Part shown: positions 4,828 through 6,083 of the stretch, piece after piece
Numbering within the stretch: the first letter of the stretch is position 1
Layout: each line of letters opens with the position of its first letter
DNA from: an uncultured Clostridia bacterium
Lineage (GTDB): Bacteria > Bacillota > Clostridia > Oscillospirales > Acutalibacteraceae
Length of the DNA stretch: 6,083 nt
Assembly (NCBI GenBank): GCA_946004305.1
Contig: CAMFZJ010000075.1
Span: 1 to 6,083, forward strand
Direction: 5' to 3'
The notes under the pieces: generated by a model
What the model was told of the DNA's origin: nothing
Database searches by the model: none
What the model saw: only the letters and a program-made list of their open reading frames with translations
Program-made: the position numbers and the translations under genes

Positions 4828-6083
4828 ATCTTTGTTATTCTTTGTTTTAAAATATTTACTGTTTAAAGAGAATGGCTCAAATGGTTTGCCGCCGCCCTCA
4901 TAAAACTTACTGAACATTTCAACGTACTGCAATCTCATTGTGTGTACATATGAGCCCAGTGCGTTAAGTCCGATTGTAACAAGATGGCCTACAACGAAAA
5001 TAACTATCATAAAGATGATTCCCGGTATGCTTGTACCAAGCATTGTTGCAAGCATATTGAACACCTGAGCCATAACACCGGTTGTAAGACCTAAAGCCAG
5101 AAGTCTTGAATAGCTTAACAGGTCGCTGATGTAGCTTGTGATGTCATAAAGAGAAGCAAGACCGCCGATAGCTTTGCCTACAATACCCTTTTTGCCCCTG
5201 CCTTGAGTGAGAACCAAGCCTATTGCACAGGCAATTGCAATACCTGCACCGATTAGCATAACAACCTCAGTTGTAATCATACCCACAGCCAGTACCGCAA
5301 ATCCAACTAACATTAACATCCACAGCCCTGTGTCAAACAATGCAGCCATATAATCCTTCTGTTTCCAACAAATGTAGAATTTACATCCCATACCGATTAA
5401 GATATGGACAAGACCGAATGCAATTGAAACTACCATTAGGAGCAGAGCGTCCTTCTGAGGGTCCAAAGTGGGCCAGGGGAGAAGCTGTTTCATTGTAATG
5501 TCTGCACCTGTAAAGATGTTGTAGAAAGTAGCCGGGGCGTCACCGAATATACTTCCGAAAATCAATCCCCATATAATAGTTGAAACACCGCAATACTGGA
5601 ACAGCTTTAGGTTGTTTCGCATTTTTTTATCAGGCTTGAATACCTTTAATACAATGCCTATTGCCAGAACCATTACAAGTCCGTAGCCTGCGTCAGAAAA
5701 CATCATACCAAAGAAAAAGTAGAAGAAAAACGCAAGTATCGGAGTCGGGTCAACATCTGTATGAGATGGGGTAGAGTACATACTTACTATACCTTGGGCA
5801 GGCTCTGTAAACTTGTTATTCTTTAGCTTAACAGGAGCCTCATTTGGATCAACCTCACCAAATTCAATATAACAGCATGCGATTCTCTCGCACATTTCTT
5901 TAAGAGCTTTGCAGTCCTCCTCAGGAATATATCCTGAAACTACGAAAACGTGTTTTGTCTGGTCAAGCTGGCTGATAACATTGTACTTGTCAGCTCTGAT
6001 TCTGAAATAGTCCTGAGTATTTTTAATGTCCTCACGTTTATCAGCATAGGAAATAATCTGCGCCTTTGCGTCTTCACTTTTCT
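4822..6083 (-). CDS. ntpI: V-type ATPase subunit I (membrane stator, subunit a), 5' end cut off by the window
   Basis: Subunit I holds the two ion half-channels beside the c-ring. The frame is open to base 6083, giving 419 visible C-terminal residues; full proteins are about 640-660, so roughly 230 N-terminal residues lie outside. The internal Met at 5895-5893 is not the start: the frame continues upstream with family-like sequence including QTKHVFVVSGYIPEED, the end of the cytoplasmic domain. The membrane domain begins with DVDPTPILAFFFYFFFGMMF and SDAGYG, the usual entry to helix 1, and has about seven or eight membrane segments. Helix 7 has the motif SDLLSYSRLLALGL with its arginine codon at 5106-5104. 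The last helix has HTMRLQYVEMFSKFYEGGG with an arginine codon at 4935-4933. These correspond to the two functional arginines described in E. hirae NtpI and are 57 residues apart. The tail KPFEPFSLNSKYFK is also typical. ntpK follows after 25 bases. Confidence 0.96.
   Translation of the reverse strand, partial: KSEDAKAQIISYADKREDIKNTQDYFRIRADKYNVISQLDQTKHVFVVSGYIPEEDCKALKEMCERIACCYIEFGEVDPNEAPVKLKNNKFTEPAQGIVSMYSTPSHTDVDPTPILAFFFYFFFGMMFSDAGYGLVMVLAIGIVLKVFKPDKKMRNNLKLFQYCGVSTIIWGLIFGSIFGDAPATFYNIFTGADITMKQLLPWPTLDPQKDALLLMVVSIAFGLVHILIGMGCKFYICWKQKDYMAALFDTGLWMLMLVGFAVLAVGMITTEVVMLIGAGIAIACAIGLVLTQGRGKKGIVGKAIGGLASLYDITSYISDLLSYSRLLALGLTTGVMAQVFNMLATMLGTSIPGIIFMIVIFVVGHLVTIGLNALGSYVHTMRLQYVEMFSKFYEGGGKPFEPFSLNSKYFKTKNNKDN

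Noticed and set aside
5893..5895. ATG of the longest Met-started frame in ntpI, as a gene start
   Set aside because: The frame stays open for 62 more codons to the window edge with typical subunit I sequence, and the family needs a large N-terminal cytoplasmic domain; the Met is internal.
1..6083. A novel or undescribed system within the window
   Set aside because: Every gene is a standard V-type ATPase subunit in a known order with intact key residues, and no space is left for an extra gene. Nothing points to a mobile, defence or otherwise new system.

Overview
The window is one stretch of a bacterial V-type (A/V-type, rotary) ATPase operon. All seven genes lie on the minus strand, so transcription runs from the right edge (base 6083) to the left edge (base 1). 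In transcription order they are ntpI (membrane stator, 5' end cut off), ntpK (c-ring proteolipid), ntpE (peripheral stalk), ntpC (rotor socket, the counterpart of eukaryotic subunit d), subunit F/ntpG (small rotor subunit), ntpA (catalytic A subunit) and ntpB (non-catalytic B subunit, 3' end cut off). From memory this matches the I-K-E-C-G-A-B part of the Enterococcus hirae ntp operon. The other peripheral-stalk gene, expected before ntpI, and the central-stalk gene ntpD, expected after ntpB, would lie outside the window.

The genes are packed tightly. ntpA/ntpB share one base (TGATG), ntpC/ntpG overlap by 8 bases, and the remaining gaps are 11 to 40 bases. No gap shows a promoter or an intrinsic terminator, so the seven genes read as the interior of one transcript. 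Most genes have strong AGGAGG-type ribosome binding sites. Two small hairpins sit at gene borders, one just before the ntpK ribosome binding site and one over the ntpG stop codon. No stretch over 300 bases lacks a gene.

Together the products build a membrane rotary machine. A and B form the catalytic head, C and F (with the unseen D) form the rotor shaft, E (with an unseen partner) forms the peripheral stalk, and I plus the K ring carry ions across the membrane. The K subunit carries the full set of side chains known to bind Na+ in E. hirae NtpK, so sodium is the likely coupling ion.

The organism is probably an anaerobic, low-to-moderate GC Firmicute of the Clostridia (Ruminococcaceae/Oscillospiraceae-like). 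This rests on strong purine-rich ribosome binding sites, use of GTG/TTG starts, moderate AT-rich codon use and the Enterococcus/Clostridium-type gene order. The genus cannot be fixed from the sequence alone. I see no mobile element, RNA gene, CRISPR array or unknown system: this is an ordinary, well-conserved housekeeping or energy operon with a few small points of interest.
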